Shown here piece after piece: positions 39,333-50,530 of a DNA stretch of 64,000 nucleotides. Within the stretch, counting starts at the first letter, position 1. Each line of letters opens with the position of its first letter. The notes under the pieces were generated by a model, which was given only the letters and a program-made list of their open reading frames with translations, was not told the origin of the DNA and searched no databases. Source of the DNA: Chryseobacterium mucoviscidosis (GTDB taxonomy: Bacteria; Bacteroidota; Bacteroidia; Flavobacteriales; Weeksellaceae); NCBI RefSeq assembly GCF_002177115.1, contig NZ_MVAG01000084.1:1-64000 (forward strand), written 5' to 3'. Position numbers and translations under genes: made by a program.

Positions 39333-39363
39333 TGCCAAAATTTCCGTTCAAAAAAAATTAGTC

Positions 39364-39393
39364 TGCCAAAATTTTCTTTTGCCTGTGTTGGCA
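39364..39393 (+). promoter_or_regulatory. Inverted repeat upstream of groES
   Basis: TGCCAA (39364-39369) and TTGGCA (39388-39393), 50 nt before groES. No CIRCE element is present. This is the only obvious symmetrical site in the groES promoter region; a heat-shock role is a guess. Confidence 0.3.
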
Positions 39394-39443
39394 TACAATT
39401 AGAGAATTTCAAGACAGAAATAATTAAAAAAATTAAATATATT

Positions 39444-39722
39444 ATGTCAGTAAACTTTAAACCATTAGCAGACAGAGTTTTGATCGAGCCGATCGCTGCA
39501 GAAACTAAAACAGCTTCAGGTATTATTATTCCGGACACCGCAAAAGAAAAACCTCAGGAAGGTACTGTTGTGGCAGTTGGCCCGGGCAAAAAAGATGAGC
39601 CTACAACTGTAAAAGTGGGTGACAAAGTTCTTTACGGAAAATATTCAGGTTCTGAATTGAAATTGGAAGGAAAGGATTATTTAATTGTAAAAGAAGGAGA
39701 TTTACTAGGAATAATTGGCTAA
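39444..39722 (+). CDS. groES: Co-chaperonin GroES
   Basis: Lid of the GroEL folding chamber. 92 aa, normal length, with the start [14 protein letters not shown], mobile loop [20 protein letters not shown] and end GDLLGIIG. groEL follows in the same orientation, but separated by a ~480-nt stretch that carries a four-helix-bundle gene rather than the usual short gap. Confidence 0.96.
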   Translation: MSVNFKPLADRVLIEPIAAETKTASGIIIPDTAKEKPQEGTVVAVGPGKKDEPTTVKVGDKVLYGKYSGSELKLEGKDYLIVKEGDLLGIIG

Positions 39723-39724
39723 TA

Positions 39725-41826
<2,102 letters not shown>

Positions 41827-41856
41827 CAGCGTGTCGCTAAGACCATTCAATATACT

Positions 41857-41887
41857 AACCGCTCTATTTTATAGGGCGGTTTTTTTG
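41857..41887 (+). terminator. Terminator of groEL
   Basis: AACCGCTCTA pairs with TAGGGCGGTT (one G-U pair), followed by a T-run. It also marks the border between core genes and the accessory island. Confidence 0.85.
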
Positions 41888-42093
41888 TTTCTATTATGGT
41901 TTTCCTTAAGTAAATAGTATATTTATTATTTATATTTGATAATAATAAATGGTTAAATCAACGCAAATAGCAATGTATAATCACATATTATTAATATACT
42001 TAATTAAATTAATTAATATTAATTTGATAAATGTATAATTTAGATATTATTGAGATTTAAAACTAATTGCATAAAAATAAAAATAGTTAAAAT

Positions 42094-43395
42094 ATGGGAG
42101 AAACAACTCAACCCAATAGTATTGCTCCTCAAATTGTTTTACCTGAGGAGCAATTAACATACTTACAAAAAGAACTAATAAATGTTCGACCGGAATTATT
42201 TGATAATAAATATATCAATGAAGCACATCGAGTATTAACTGCTGGAGGTTTAAGAAGTGCTATTGGTTGTTATTGGAATGCGGTAAGCGATGATTTAAGA
42301 AGAAAAGTAATGCACCGTAGCTTAGATTTATTTAATAAAGAAATGAATAAAAATGTAAAGGATTATGAAGGTTTTCAACGTGATGTAACTGATAATGATC
42401 TTATTGAAGGAGCATACAAAATTGGTGTATTAAGTTGGGAAGCAAAAAAAGTTATACATCAGGCAAGGGAAACAAGAAATATATTTGATGGTCATCCCGA
42501 TAGTTCTGATCCTAGTTTATTTAAGGTTCTAAATATGTTAGCTGATTGTAATAAATATGTGTTATCTCAAGAATTTCCAGTACCCATAATTAATGTAAAC
42601 GATTATATAACAAAAATGGATACAGATACTTATGATAAACATGAGTTAGCAGTTGAGCAAGCATTCATCGATTTACCTATAATTTATAAAACTGAGATGG
42701 CAAATAAATTTTTCACTTACTATATTTCAGATACTATTTCCACTAGATTTAGAGGTAATATAGAGTTTAGTTTTCCTATTTTATGGAGAGTTTTACCTAA
42801 AGAATCTAGAGAACAAATTAGTCAACGGTTTGACAAAATGTATTTGGAAGGTGACGCTGATAAAAATGAAAAAGGCATTGAATTGTTAAGCCATGTGGAC
42901 GGACTACGTTATTTAAGTACTACAACACGAAAGTTAATATTTGAACCTAAAATTAAAGAATTAGAAGAAAATTTAGATAATTGGAATGAAGAAGCTAGAA
43001 TAGCAAAAGATTTATACAGTTATGGCTCTGTTATTCCAGACACATTAGTTAGTCGTTTTGTAAATGCTATTACTTTAACATATGTAGGTTATAAAGGTTC
43101 AAGTTATAGTTATGCAAGAACTGCATTTTATTCGGATGGAGCCGCTTCACGAATTTCTAAAATGTTTGAAAAATTTGATAACAAATCCGCTGAAGAATTT
43201 GTAAAAACTATTAAAACTGATACAACATTAAAATCAAGAATTAGTAGTGTTGGTCAATTACGTAGATTAAGAACTTTAGGAGATATTTTATTGAATAAAC
43301 CAGAAATAACTGGAGAAGTTAGAACATTTATAGAACTTTTAGTTGATGAAGAAAAAACAAAAGAATTTTTTCAAGAATTAAATAAGAAAAATTAA
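42094..43395 (+). CDS. Hypothetical protein with a HEPN-like motif
   Basis: 433 aa, entirely soluble and mostly helical. The N-terminal ~140 residues (AHRVLTAGGLRSAIGCYWNA ... VIHQARETRNIFDGH) look like a HEPN domain: a helix with a conserved AIxxxWNA pattern followed by RNIFDGH at residues 128-134, which fits the Rx4-6H ribonuclease motif. The remainder contains no domain I recognise. Codon use is more AT-rich than in groEL and the gene stands alone, preceded by ~200 nt of A/T-rich sequence, which suggests horizontal transfer. HEPN proteins are often antiphage or toxin nucleases; that role here is an inference. Confidence 0.6.
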   Translation: MGETTQPNSIAPQIVLPEEQLTYLQKELINVRPELFDNKYINEAHRVLTAGGLRSAIGCYWNAVSDDLRRKVMHRSLDLFNKEMNKNVKDYEGFQRDVTDNDLIEGAYKIGVLSWEAKKVIHQARETRNIFDGHPDSSDPSLFKVLNMLADCNKYVLSQEFPVPIINVNDYITKMDTDTYDKHELAVEQAFIDLPIIYKTEMANKFFTYYISDTISTRFRGNIEFSFPILWRVLPKESREQISQRFDKMYLEGDADKNEKGIELLSHVDGLRYLSTTTRKLIFEPKIKELEENLDNWNEEARIAKDLYSYGSVIPDTLVSRFVNAITLTYVGYKGSSYSYARTAFYSDGAASRISKMFEKFDNKSAEEFVKTIKTDTTLKSRISSVGQLRRLRTLGDILLNKPEITGEVRTFIELLVDEEKTKEFFQELNKKN

Positions 43396-43411
43396 AAAAG
43401 TTACATAAACC

Positions 43412-43443
43412 GATGTTACAGATTTGCAATCCGTGCTATCGGG
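43412..43443. repeat. Single REP-like unit (island repeat family)
   Basis: CGATGTTACAGATTTGCAAT then CCGTGCTATCGG: a lone hairpin end of the ~119-bp repeat family, 90 nt before a full copy. Confidence 0.55.
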
Positions 43444-43503
43444 TTATCAATTTATAATATAAATAGCTTTTTAAAAATAAAATATATGATAAGTGATTTA
43501 TCC

Positions 43504-43622
43504 GATGTCGCGGATTTACAATCCGTGACATTTTCCTATCAAAGAATTTCGTTCGTAAAAATTTCCAATCAATGCTTATACAATATAAAAATTTAAATCA
43601 CGGATTAAAAATCCGCAATATC
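43504..43622. repeat. Full copy of the ~119-bp bipartite REP-like element
   Basis: Left end GATGTCGCGGATTTACAATC, right end TCACGGATTAAAAATCCGCA, each a small hairpin and inverted with respect to each other. The middle (CGTTCGTAAAAATTT...TATAAAAATT) is also shared. Somewhat diverged copy. Confidence 0.8.
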
Positions 43623-43668
43623 GAGTTAAATTAAAAATAATGAGAAACGATATCAAAAATTATTAAAT

Positions 43669-44271
43669 ATGAAACGATATAAATTTTTCATTGTTATACT
43701 TTTTATCTTAGGATGGAATATAATGTATGCTCAGTCTCGACTTCCTTTATACAAAATGGTTATGAATAGTGATGCTATACTAATAGCCGAAACAACAGAA
43801 TTTTCGTATAACAATAATCAACAAAATGAATTTTATATAGAAAATAATATAAAATTTGGAAATACTTTCACTATTTTAAAAAATAGATACAATCAAAATT
43901 TTAAAAAGCTAAAAGTTAAAATTGAGACCAATAATAATGATTTTTATGAAAATATTAACGGTGAAGAATGCTCCGGAATAAGTAATATTATACAAAAAGA
44001 CAAAAAATACTATAATATATTTTTTATTAAAAGAAAAGACAAGAAATATTTTATCATTGCCCATTTATGGAATAATATTCTAGTAGAAGATTTACCTTTT
44101 TTTGAAAATAATGTAAACAAGATAAATTTAATTTCCAGAGAGAAAAATTTAACAAATAAATACAAGAAAATAAAAGAATGGTTTGATAATTCAAATAAAA
44201 ACCACCCTACTGGATATATGATAGAAACTCCCTTAACAGAGGAATTAATCAACTTTTTCAAAAAAAGATAA
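43669..44271 (+). CDS. Exported hypothetical protein
   Basis: 200 aa with a signal peptide (MKRYKFFIVILFILGWNIMY, cut after AQ). Strongly AT-rich with many Asn/Lys/Ile codons, unlike the core genes. No family recognised. It is flanked by a repeat copy upstream and the first HTH/SymE module downstream, so it is probably an island gene. Confidence 0.6.
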   Translation: MKRYKFFIVILFILGWNIMYAQSRLPLYKMVMNSDAILIAETTEFSYNNNQQNEFYIENNIKFGNTFTILKNRYNQNFKKLKVKIETNNNDFYENINGEECSGISNIIQKDKKYYNIFFIKRKDKKYFIIAHLWNNILVEDLPFFENNVNKINLISREKNLTNKYKKIKEWFDNSNKNHPTGYMIETPLTEELINFFKKR

Positions 44272-44286
44272 TTAATAAACTACCCT

Positions 44287-44308
44287 GATGCAAATCTGCG
44301 ATATCGAG
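44287..44308. repeat. Possible right-end fragment of the REP-like element
   Basis: GCAAATCTGCGATATCGAG resembles the right hairpin end of the island repeat (ACAAATCCGCGACATC). Confidence 0.35.
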
Positions 44309-44310
44309 GT

Positions 44311-44562
44311 TTACTCATCAATTTTATACTTTTCTATATCAAAGTCAAAATCAAATAATTCTTTTGGATGAATCTGTAATGCTACGGCAAACTTTATCAT
44401 AGTTTTCAAAGTTAAATTTCTTTTTCCTTTTTCATATTTACTTACTTCTGCCGAATCAATACCTGTTAAAAATTCCAAATCTTGTTGAGTTTGGTTATTT
44501 TTCATTCTAATTTCAGAAATACGTTTTCCTATCAAAATTTGCAGGTCTTTGTGAAAATCCAT
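44311..44562 (-). CDS. XRE-family HTH regulator, module copy 1
   Basis: 83 aa. The HTH lies at about residues 10-65 (IGKRISEIRMKNNQTQQDLEF ... SKYEKGKRNLT), with the end IHPKELFDFDFDIEKY that is also seen in the copy at 59955-60212. It is divergent to a broken symE gene at 44830. A probable repressor and antitoxin-like partner of SymE: the same divergent arrangement occurs three times in the window. Candidate operator: imperfect palindrome ATTGGGATATATGCCAGT (44609-44626). Confidence 0.75.
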   Translation of the reverse strand: MDFHKDLQILIGKRISEIRMKNNQTQQDLEFLTGIDSAEVSKYEKGKRNLTLKTMIKFAVALQIHPKELFDFDFDIEKYKIDE

Positions 44563-44608
44563 TAATACTATGTTTTCATCTAAATTGCATTTATAAAAAA
44601 TAAATATT

Positions 44609-44649
44609 ATTGGGATATATGCCAGTATTGTGATTTTTTGTTATATTTG
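44609..44649 (+). promoter_or_regulatory. Palindrome and -7 box between HTH copy 1 and symE copy 1
   Basis: ATTGGGATATATGCCAGT (44609-44626, 14 of 18 positions symmetric) and TATATTTG (44642-44649), a good -7 box pointing toward symE. No -33 TTG at the correct distance was found. Confidence 0.4.
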
Positions 44650-44681
44650 TCGAATAAAAGCATTTAATATAAAATCAATTG

Positions 44682-44829
44682 ATTATTTAGAGATTAAAAA
44701 CACAATTTATCATATACCCTTGGTTTGTATAGGCAGGAAGTTCAGGCATTTTTACAACTTCCTCCTGTACAGCCAGAAAAATGTAAAAACAAATAACCAA
44801 AACCAAATTTATCAGATAACAAAAACAAC
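44682..44829 (+). promoter_or_regulatory. Conserved symE leader with hairpin, copy 1
   Basis: About 150 nt nearly identical to 60379-60521 upstream of symE copy 3. Contains AGGAAGTT (44735-44742) facing AACTTCCT (44756-44763). The leader is conserved although the downstream symE copy here is broken. Confidence 0.55.
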
Positions 44830-45000
44830 ATGATGAATTCAAGAAAACTTAAAATTTATTCAAGATTTCAGAAAAGCAGCAACCGACTGATCATCGTTCC
44901 GGAAATCCGCCTCAGAGGAAAATGGCTGATGAACTCGGCTTCGGAGAAGGAAAAATGGTGAATATTCAGCAGAAGAAAAACAATGGTTTGTGTATGCATA
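44830..45000 (+). pseudogene. Frameshifted symE (type I toxin SymE family), copy 1
   Basis: The first ~32 codons (MMNSRKLKIYSRFQKSSNRL ... RLRGKW) match the intact copies at 52483 and 60522. Then one T is missing: AAATGGCTGATGAACTCGG here against AAATGGCTTGATGAACTGGG in the intact genes, so the frame shifts and soon stops. The 3' end is also scrambled after the IQQKKN region. The toxin is therefore dead while its regulator (44311-44562) is intact. Confidence 0.8.
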
Positions 45001-45052
45001 CAATCTACGAATGTGTAAATTTGAAAGTCAGCCGCAATGAATTAAAATCACT

Positions 45053-45952
45053 ATGAAACATCTCTTGATCTGCATTTTTATTTCTGTGTTGCTTGTAAGT
45101 TGCAGCGCTTCAAATCTCAATAAAAAAACAGGTAACGATGCTGCGCCTGTTTATACTACAACAAGTTATCTCGACATAAAGCTGGATTCTAACAAACAAC
45201 TTCCTTCCAATCCGTACATTCTGGAATTTACAAACGGTAAAAAAACAGTGATGTTTTGCGGTGTAGCTCATCTCACAGACGATTCGGATATTGAAAATCC
45301 AATGTTTGCAAAAATTGAGCAGAACTTTTTTGCCTTCAGACCCAATATTGCCATTAATGAAGGAGGCGACATCTCAAAGAAAATTTATACTTCTAAACAG
45401 GATGCCTTATTAAAGGATGGAGAAATTGGATTAACCAAAATACTGAGTGACAGTTTAAAAATAAAAACAGTTGACGGAGATCCGCCAGTTTCCTTCGAGT
45501 TTAAAGAATTACTTAAAAGCTATTCTAAAAAAGAATTCTTGGCGTACATCATTACAGAACGCCTTATGTGGGGACTTAAAGGACAGCACATTACAGACCT
45601 CCGCGAAATAGAAAAAAGATACAATACATTTATAGAAAACTATATCATTAAAAAAGGCGGTGTAGCATTATCCAAGTCCGAACAGAAGTTCAGTTTCTAT
45701 AAATCCGGTTATGAGCAGCTGTTGAAACGTCCTTTCGACATTTTGGAACTTGAACCTACAAATCCCTTTGAACCCGTGGGGAAATTTCAGGAAATCGGAA
45801 GAAAATCCAAAGAAATACGCGACCAGTTTTTACTAAGTACCGTTGATAAATTATTAGACAGCAACGACAGAATATTTATTGTTTTTGGCGGATGGCATTT
45901 ATTAACCTGTAAACCCGGACTTGAAGAAATCATTAGCAGAAAAAGAGAATAA
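45053..45952 (+). CDS. Lipoprotein resembling the TraB/TIKI family
   Basis: 299 aa, lipobox in SVLLVSCSAS. Features shared with the TraB/GumN/TIKI fold are a FCGVAHLTDD motif after the first strands, AINEGGD, and FIVFGGWHLLTCKPGLEEII near the C-terminus (Gx2H and VxGxxHLxxxPGL types). Members are thought to be metalloproteases. The assignment is from pattern memory only. Codon use is close to core genes. Confidence 0.5.
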   Translation: MKHLLICIFISVLLVSCSASNLNKKTGNDAAPVYTTTSYLDIKLDSNKQLPSNPYILEFTNGKKTVMFCGVAHLTDDSDIENPMFAKIEQNFFAFRPNIAINEGGDISKKIYTSKQDALLKDGEIGLTKILSDSLKIKTVDGDPPVSFEFKELLKSYSKKEFLAYIITERLMWGLKGQHITDLREIEKRYNTFIENYIIKKGGVALSKSEQKFSFYKSGYEQLLKRPFDILELEPTNPFEPVGKFQEIGRKSKEIRDQFLLSTVDKLLDSNDRIFIVFGGWHLLTCKPGLEEIISRKRE

Positions 45953-45972
45953 CTTTTATTAATATTTAAAAA

Positions 45973-46056
45973 GATGCGGCGGATTTGAAATCTGTGACAT
46001 TTCCCTACCCAAGAACCTCGTTCGTAAAAATATCTAAAAACTAATATCAGAATATT
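45973..46056. repeat. Left part of the REP-like element (truncated copy)
   Basis: GCGGATTTGAAATCTGTGACA followed by the shared interior (ACCTCGTTCGTAAAAAT, ...ATCAGAATAT); the right hairpin end is missing. Confidence 0.6.
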
Positions 46057-46222
46057 TTTCACTTTACTATAAGTCCTGAAATTAATCCGATTACAAATAT
46101 ACTATACCGATTTTATTAAACTTTTTTACTATATTTAAATTATTGCAGTTCGCTTGAAGTTCGGGAATATAAAGAACCGTTATAAATAAGGCGATAATCA
46201 ATAAAAAACTAAAAACAAAAAA

Positions 46223-48397
46223 GTGAAAACAAATTTAAGTGCTTTAAATGAGAAACAGCAAGATGCCGTTATTAGCGAAGATAAGAGACTTTTAGTTCTT
46301 GCAGGAGCAGGTTCAGGAAAGACAAAAACACTTTTGCAAAAACTCATTTACTTAATTGAAGAAAAAAATGTGAATCCTTCCGGCATTCTTGCGATTACTT
46401 TTACAAAAAACGCAACAAATGAGATGATTGACCGGCTTATCATTTCTGCAGACGAAAGTGGTGAATACGAAAAACAACTTTTTGACAAGCAAAAAAGCAT
46501 TGCAGACAAAGAAAAAGAAAGATTTTTACAACAGAAGAAATACACATGGATCGACGGACTTACCATTAAAACTTTTCATAGCTTCTGTTACAGTGTTTTA
46601 CGTAATTATGGTGTAAATGAGTTTGATAACAAATTCAAAATAATAGGAGACGAAAAGCGCGACGACGAGAGTGAACTTTCAAAACACATTGCTCCCGAAA
46701 CGGCTTTTGAAGTAATGCATAAATTACTTATAGACGAATGTGAAAACACAGAATACCTGTTAAAGCTGAAACGCTATATACTGGATTATATCATAGACAA
46801 AATCCATTTAAAACAAATAGATCCTAAATATATACCCAAAGACGGAAAATATTTTACTACACTTAACGGAACAAAAGTACGTTCGAAATCAGAACAATTT
46901 ATTGCAGATTGGTTTTATCGCCACAGCATAAAATTCGAATATGAACCTTTGCTAAACATTAAAGATTTTACTTTTACTCCTGATTTTTATATCCCGAATG
47001 CAAATCTTTACCTTGAGCACGTTAGCAATAAAAGTTACTCAACAAAAGATAAAGAAGAACAGTTTAAAATAGGAAATTTTTTGCTAATCAGGACTTTTGA
47101 AAGTATGACAAAAGATTCTGCTTTGTTCAATCACACGCTCGACAAAATTGTTAAAAATCGTTTACCATCAGATTATCACCAAAATATTTCCATAAACTTT
47201 AAAGAAGAATTTAATGGCTATCATGAAAACGTGAAAGATTTTATTCTACAAATCTTAAGAATTACTGATATGATAAAAGTTGAAAACATCTGCATAGATA
47301 AAGTTTCAGAAAACGCTGGGAAAGATCAACACGAACGTGTACGCTTTTTTTATGAGTTGGCAATTCCCATTGTGAAAAAATATATTCATTATTGTACAAA
47401 CAAATCTTACCTTGACTTTAACGATTTAATTTCACGAACAGCTTCATTGTTTCAAAATCACGAAGATATAGCAAACAAATACAAAGGAAAATTTCAATAT
47501 ATCTTGGTTGATGAGTTTCAAGACGTAAACAATTTACAAGTAGAGCTTATTAAATTATTACTTACCAACAATACCCAGTTATTCTGCGTTGGTGATGATT
47601 GGCAGAGTATTTACGGTTTCAGAGGATCAAATGTGAGCTATATTGTAGAATTTGAAAAACACTTTGCAAATGCAAAAACAATAAAACTCAATCTAAATTA
47701 TCGTAGCACACAAAATATTGTTGGTGCAAGCAACGAAGTTATTAAACATAACAAATTTAAGGTAGAAAAAGACGTTCAGGCATCAAAAAAATCCGAACAT
47801 AAGATCGTTGTTTTCGCAGGAAATACAGAAGACGAAAATCTGCAATTTTGTACAGATAAAGTAAAAGAGCTGTTAGAAGACGGGATAAACAATGATGAAA
47901 TTTTATTTCTGTACAGACGAAGTAAGATGTTTACGCCTTATTTTTTCAGATTTAAAAATGAAAATATTCGTGTTCAGAGTAAGACAATACATGCATCCAA
48001 AGGACTTGAAGCAAAAGTTGTTTTCATTATTGGTTTAACGGAAGGCAATGGTGGATTTCCGGATATTTGGCTTGAAGACAGGATTTTCCAAGTGATAAAA
48101 CAAGCAAATCACGATCTGCTTATGGAAGAAGAAAGACGTCTATTTTATGTTGCTATTACCAGAGCCAAAGAAAAGCTTTTTTTAATTACTCAAAAGGGAA
48201 ATGAATCGAGTTTCTTAAAAGAAATTCCAACTACATACACAGTTCGAACTACAAACAAAATTAAACAGGTTTTTGATAAGGTAATCCTGTGCAGCACTTG
48301 TTTCAGCCAATTAGAAAAACTTCATAAATTTTGTCCATATTGTGGACAAAAAATATCAGAACAAAAAGACGAAATTGAAAACAATGAAAAAGAATAG
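46223..48397 (+). CDS. UvrD/Rep-type helicase with inserted nuclease-like domain and zinc ribbon
   Basis: 724 aa superfamily I helicase, GTG start. All helicase motifs are intact: Walker A LAGAGSGKTKT, ILVDEFQDVN, VGDDWQSIYGFRGSN, LNYRST, IHASKGLEAKVVFI and RRLFYVAITRAKEKL. Between motif Ia and II (about residues 215-290) is an insertion SKSEQFIADWFYRHSIKFEY ... FTPDFYIPNANLYLEHVSNK that fits a PD-(D/E)xK nuclease core (Glu; Asp; Glu-x-x). The C-terminus carries a four-cysteine zinc ribbon (CSTCF ... CPYCGQK). HelD-like helicases have similar inserts. A DNA repair or defence role is possible; it stands alone in the island. Confidence 0.8.
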   Translation: MKTNLSALNEKQQDAVISEDKRLLVLAGAGSGKTKTLLQKLIYLIEEKNVNPSGILAITFTKNATNEMIDRLIISADESGEYEKQLFDKQKSIADKEKERFLQQKKYTWIDGLTIKTFHSFCYSVLRNYGVNEFDNKFKIIGDEKRDDESELSKHIAPETAFEVMHKLLIDECENTEYLLKLKRYILDYIIDKIHLKQIDPKYIPKDGKYFTTLNGTKVRSKSEQFIADWFYRHSIKFEYEPLLNIKDFTFTPDFYIPNANLYLEHVSNKSYSTKDKEEQFKIGNFLLIRTFESMTKDSALFNHTLDKIVKNRLPSDYHQNISINFKEEFNGYHENVKDFILQILRITDMIKVENICIDKVSENAGKDQHERVRFFYELAIPIVKKYIHYCTNKSYLDFNDLISRTASLFQNHEDIANKYKGKFQYILVDEFQDVNNLQVELIKLLLTNNTQLFCVGDDWQSIYGFRGSNVSYIVEFEKHFANAKTIKLNLNYRSTQNIVGASNEVIKHNKFKVEKDVQASKKSEHKIVVFAGNTEDENLQFCTDKVKELLEDGINNDEILFLYRRSKMFTPYFFRFKNENIRVQSKTIHASKGLEAKVVFIIGLTEGNGGFPDIWLEDRIFQVIKQANHDLLMEEERRLFYVAITRAKEKLFLITQKGNESSFLKEIPTTYTVRTTNKIKQVFDKVILCSTCFSQLEKLHKFCPYCGQKISEQKDEIENNEKE

Positions 48398-48462
48398 ATT
48401 TCCAAAGTGTTAAAATTTGCCTGCGTGTTACAAAAATATAATGATGTTACAGCAAAAAACCG

Positions 48463-49542
48463 ATGAAAAAAATAACCTCCCTCCTTTTCATAATACTGTC
48501 AATTATCTGTTTCGGGCAGAAAACCGTTCATTTTGCTGATTCTATTCGCAAAGCGTTTCATATTCCCGAAATCAGCTACGCCGTAATCGACAGCAAATCT
48601 ACACTGGAAATTGCAGCATTAGGAAAACATTCAGTTGATCTTCAGGACACGGCAACTCTAAACGACAGATTCCACATTGGTTCCAACACCAAAGCAATGA
48701 CTGCATTTATCATTGCCAAATATGTGGAAGCCGGAAAATTAAAATGGACGACCAAATTTTTCGATCTTTTCCCCAAATGGAAGTCGAAAAGCAAACCCGA
48801 ATACGCCAATATTACGTTACAGGATCTCCTTTCCCACAAAGCAGGAATTCAGCCGTTTCAGGGAGAAGACGATCCCAAAATTCCGGATTTTAAAGGAACT
48901 CATCAGGAAAAAAGAAAACAGTTCGGAGAGTTTGTACTGACGTTAGAACCTGCAAAAACAGACGAACAGCATCCTTTTGTCTATTCCAATGCAGGATATA
49001 CTTTAGCGACTTTAATGGTAGAAAAAGTAACTGGTAAAAACTGGGAACAACTGGTTGATCAGGTCTTTAACAAAGATTTAAAATTAAACGTACAATTATC
49101 GTGGCCGGAAAATCAGGATAAGAAAGACACTTGGGGACATTTTACAGAAGATGGTAAACTACAACCGGTTCCTTCCACTTTTGATTATCATCTGGATTAC
49201 ACAGAACCTTCGGGAGATATCAATATAAAACTGAAAGATTATATCAAATTCATTCAGCTTAATATTCAGGGGCTTGAAGGAAAAAACAATTACCTGAAAG
49301 CCAAAACGTATACTTTTATTCACAAAGGAATTCCGAATTATTCGATCGGATGGTTTAATATTTACGAGAACGGAAAGGAACTTTCTACCCATTCCGGTAC
49401 AGCAGGAACGTATTACAGCCTTGTTCATATCGACAGAATAAAGCACAAAGCGTATATTATTTTCGCCAACTCTTTTAATCCGGATACTCAACAAGGCGTG
49501 AGACTGTTGATGAGAAAACTGAAGGAAAATTATGGAAGTTAG
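48463..49542 (+). CDS. Serine hydrolase of the class C beta-lactamase family
   Basis: 359 aa with a signal peptide (MKKITSLLFIILSIICFGQ). Catalytic marks: SxxK as SNTK (Ser74, Lys77), YxN as YSN in HPFVYSNAGYTLATLM, and HSGTAG in place of KTG. This family includes D-aminopeptidases, esterases and penicillin-binding proteins as well as AmpC; resistance cannot be claimed. Codon use is like the core genes. Confidence 0.88.
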   Translation: MKKITSLLFIILSIICFGQKTVHFADSIRKAFHIPEISYAVIDSKSTLEIAALGKHSVDLQDTATLNDRFHIGSNTKAMTAFIIAKYVEAGKLKWTTKFFDLFPKWKSKSKPEYANITLQDLLSHKAGIQPFQGEDDPKIPDFKGTHQEKRKQFGEFVLTLEPAKTDEQHPFVYSNAGYTLATLMVEKVTGKNWEQLVDQVFNKDLKLNVQLSWPENQDKKDTWGHFTEDGKLQPVPSTFDYHLDYTEPSGDINIKLKDYIKFIQLNIQGLEGKNNYLKAKTYTFIHKGIPNYSIGWFNIYENGKELSTHSGTAGTYYSLVHIDRIKHKAYIIFANSFNPDTQQGVRLLMRKLKENYGS

Positions 49543-49585
49543 GATTTTTTGTTGAAGATGAGAGCCTTGCAACAATTGAAGCTCA

Positions 49586-49704
49586 GATGTCGCGGATTTT
49601 TAATCCGTGACGTTTACCTACCAAGAACATATTTCGCAAAAAATTTGCAACCTATACTTTCAGAATATAAAAATTAAAATCACGGATTACAAATCCGCGA
49701 GATC
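49586..49704. repeat. Full copy of the ~119-bp bipartite REP-like element
   Basis: GATGTCGCGGATTTTTAATC at the left, ATTACAAATCCGCGAGATC at the right. Lies between the serine hydrolase and the alpha/beta hydrolase and forms the left border of the latter's module. Confidence 0.85.
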
Positions 49705-49726
49705 GGGACAATAATACTTTGAGAAA

Positions 49727-50530
49727 ATGAACAAAATTATTTTATTACTTATTTGCTTGACAACTTACAATTTTGGACAAGCTCAAACAATTGACACACT
49801 TATAAATGTTGGAAATCACAAATTGCACTTTAACATTATTAAAGGAAAAGGAACACCAATCCTTTTTGAAGCAGGAAATGGCGATGATGGTAGTGTTTGG
49901 CAATCAATAACAAACGAAATTCATAAGCAAACAAAAGCTACAATAATAACTTATGACAGAGCTGGGTTAGGAAAAAGTGAAATTGATACGACAAAAATCA
50001 GCTTCCAAAACGAAGTAAAAGACTTAGAAATAGCTTTAAAAAAATTAGGCTATTCTAAAAAAATATTCATTGTTTGCCATTCTTTTGGTGGTTATTATGC
50101 TTCATTATTTACTCATCGGAATATAAAAAAGGTAAAAGGAGTTGTTTGTATAGACATTGCTACACCTTGCTTTTTTACAAAAAAATGGTCGGATGAATTT
50201 ATCCAAACAATAAAAGAGGAAGATTGGAAAATGATTAAACAATATAAACCAGGTTTGTTTTATGCTTTAAATAGCTTTTCAAATACAGCCGAATTTATGC
50301 AAGACAAGTTTTTAAGTTCAAAAACACCTGTAACAATGATTATGGCGGAAAACATCCAACCAATGATAAAAGAAGATGAAAAGGAAAAATGGATAAATTG
50401 TTGTAAGGAATTGGGAACAATGCCAAATCATAATTTTGTAATTGCTAAAAATGCTGACCATAAGGTTTGGGAGAGAAACCCAGCAATCGTTATTGAAGAA
50501 ATAGTAAAACTGTACAAAAAAACTAAATGA
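49727..50530 (+). CDS. Alpha/beta-fold hydrolase
   Basis: 267 aa with a signal peptide (MNKIILLLICLTTYNFGQAQ). Nucleophile elbow in VCHSFGGYYASLF (Ser), oxyanion region LFEAGNGDDGSVW, and catalytic His in ADHKVWERNP. Stop overlaps the glycosyltransferase start (ATGA), so the two form a coupled pair. The substrate is unknown. The gene is AT-rich and uses different codons from the neighbouring beta-lactamase-like gene, which suggests transfer. Confidence 0.85.
   Translation: MNKIILLLICLTTYNFGQAQTIDTLINVGNHKLHFNIIKGKGTPILFEAGNGDDGSVWQSITNEIHKQTKATIITYDRAGLGKSEIDTTKISFQNEVKDLEIALKKLGYSKKIFIVCHSFGGYYASLFTHRNIKKVKGVVCIDIATPCFFTKKWSDEFIQTIKEEDWKMIKQYKPGLFYALNSFSNTAEFMQDKFLSSKTPVTMIMAENIQPMIKEDEKEKWINCCKELGTMPNHNFVIAKNADHKVWERNPAIVIEEIVKLYKKTK

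Noticed and set aside
39300..39443. CIRCE operator for groESL
   Set aside because: The TTAGCACTC-N9-GAGTGCTAA pattern is absent; only a weak TGCCAA/TTGGCA repeat is seen.
46083..46222. Possible further attC-like remnant (GAACCGTTATAAATAAGG) before the first helicase
   Set aside because: Only a short right-hand-like end with GTTATAA is visible, no opposing arm, and the CGTTAGC end shared by the others is absent.
48463..49542. Antibiotic-resistance beta-lactamase
   Set aside because: SxxK and YxN are present but HSG replaces KTG and the family is dominated by esterases and peptidases; resistance is not supported.
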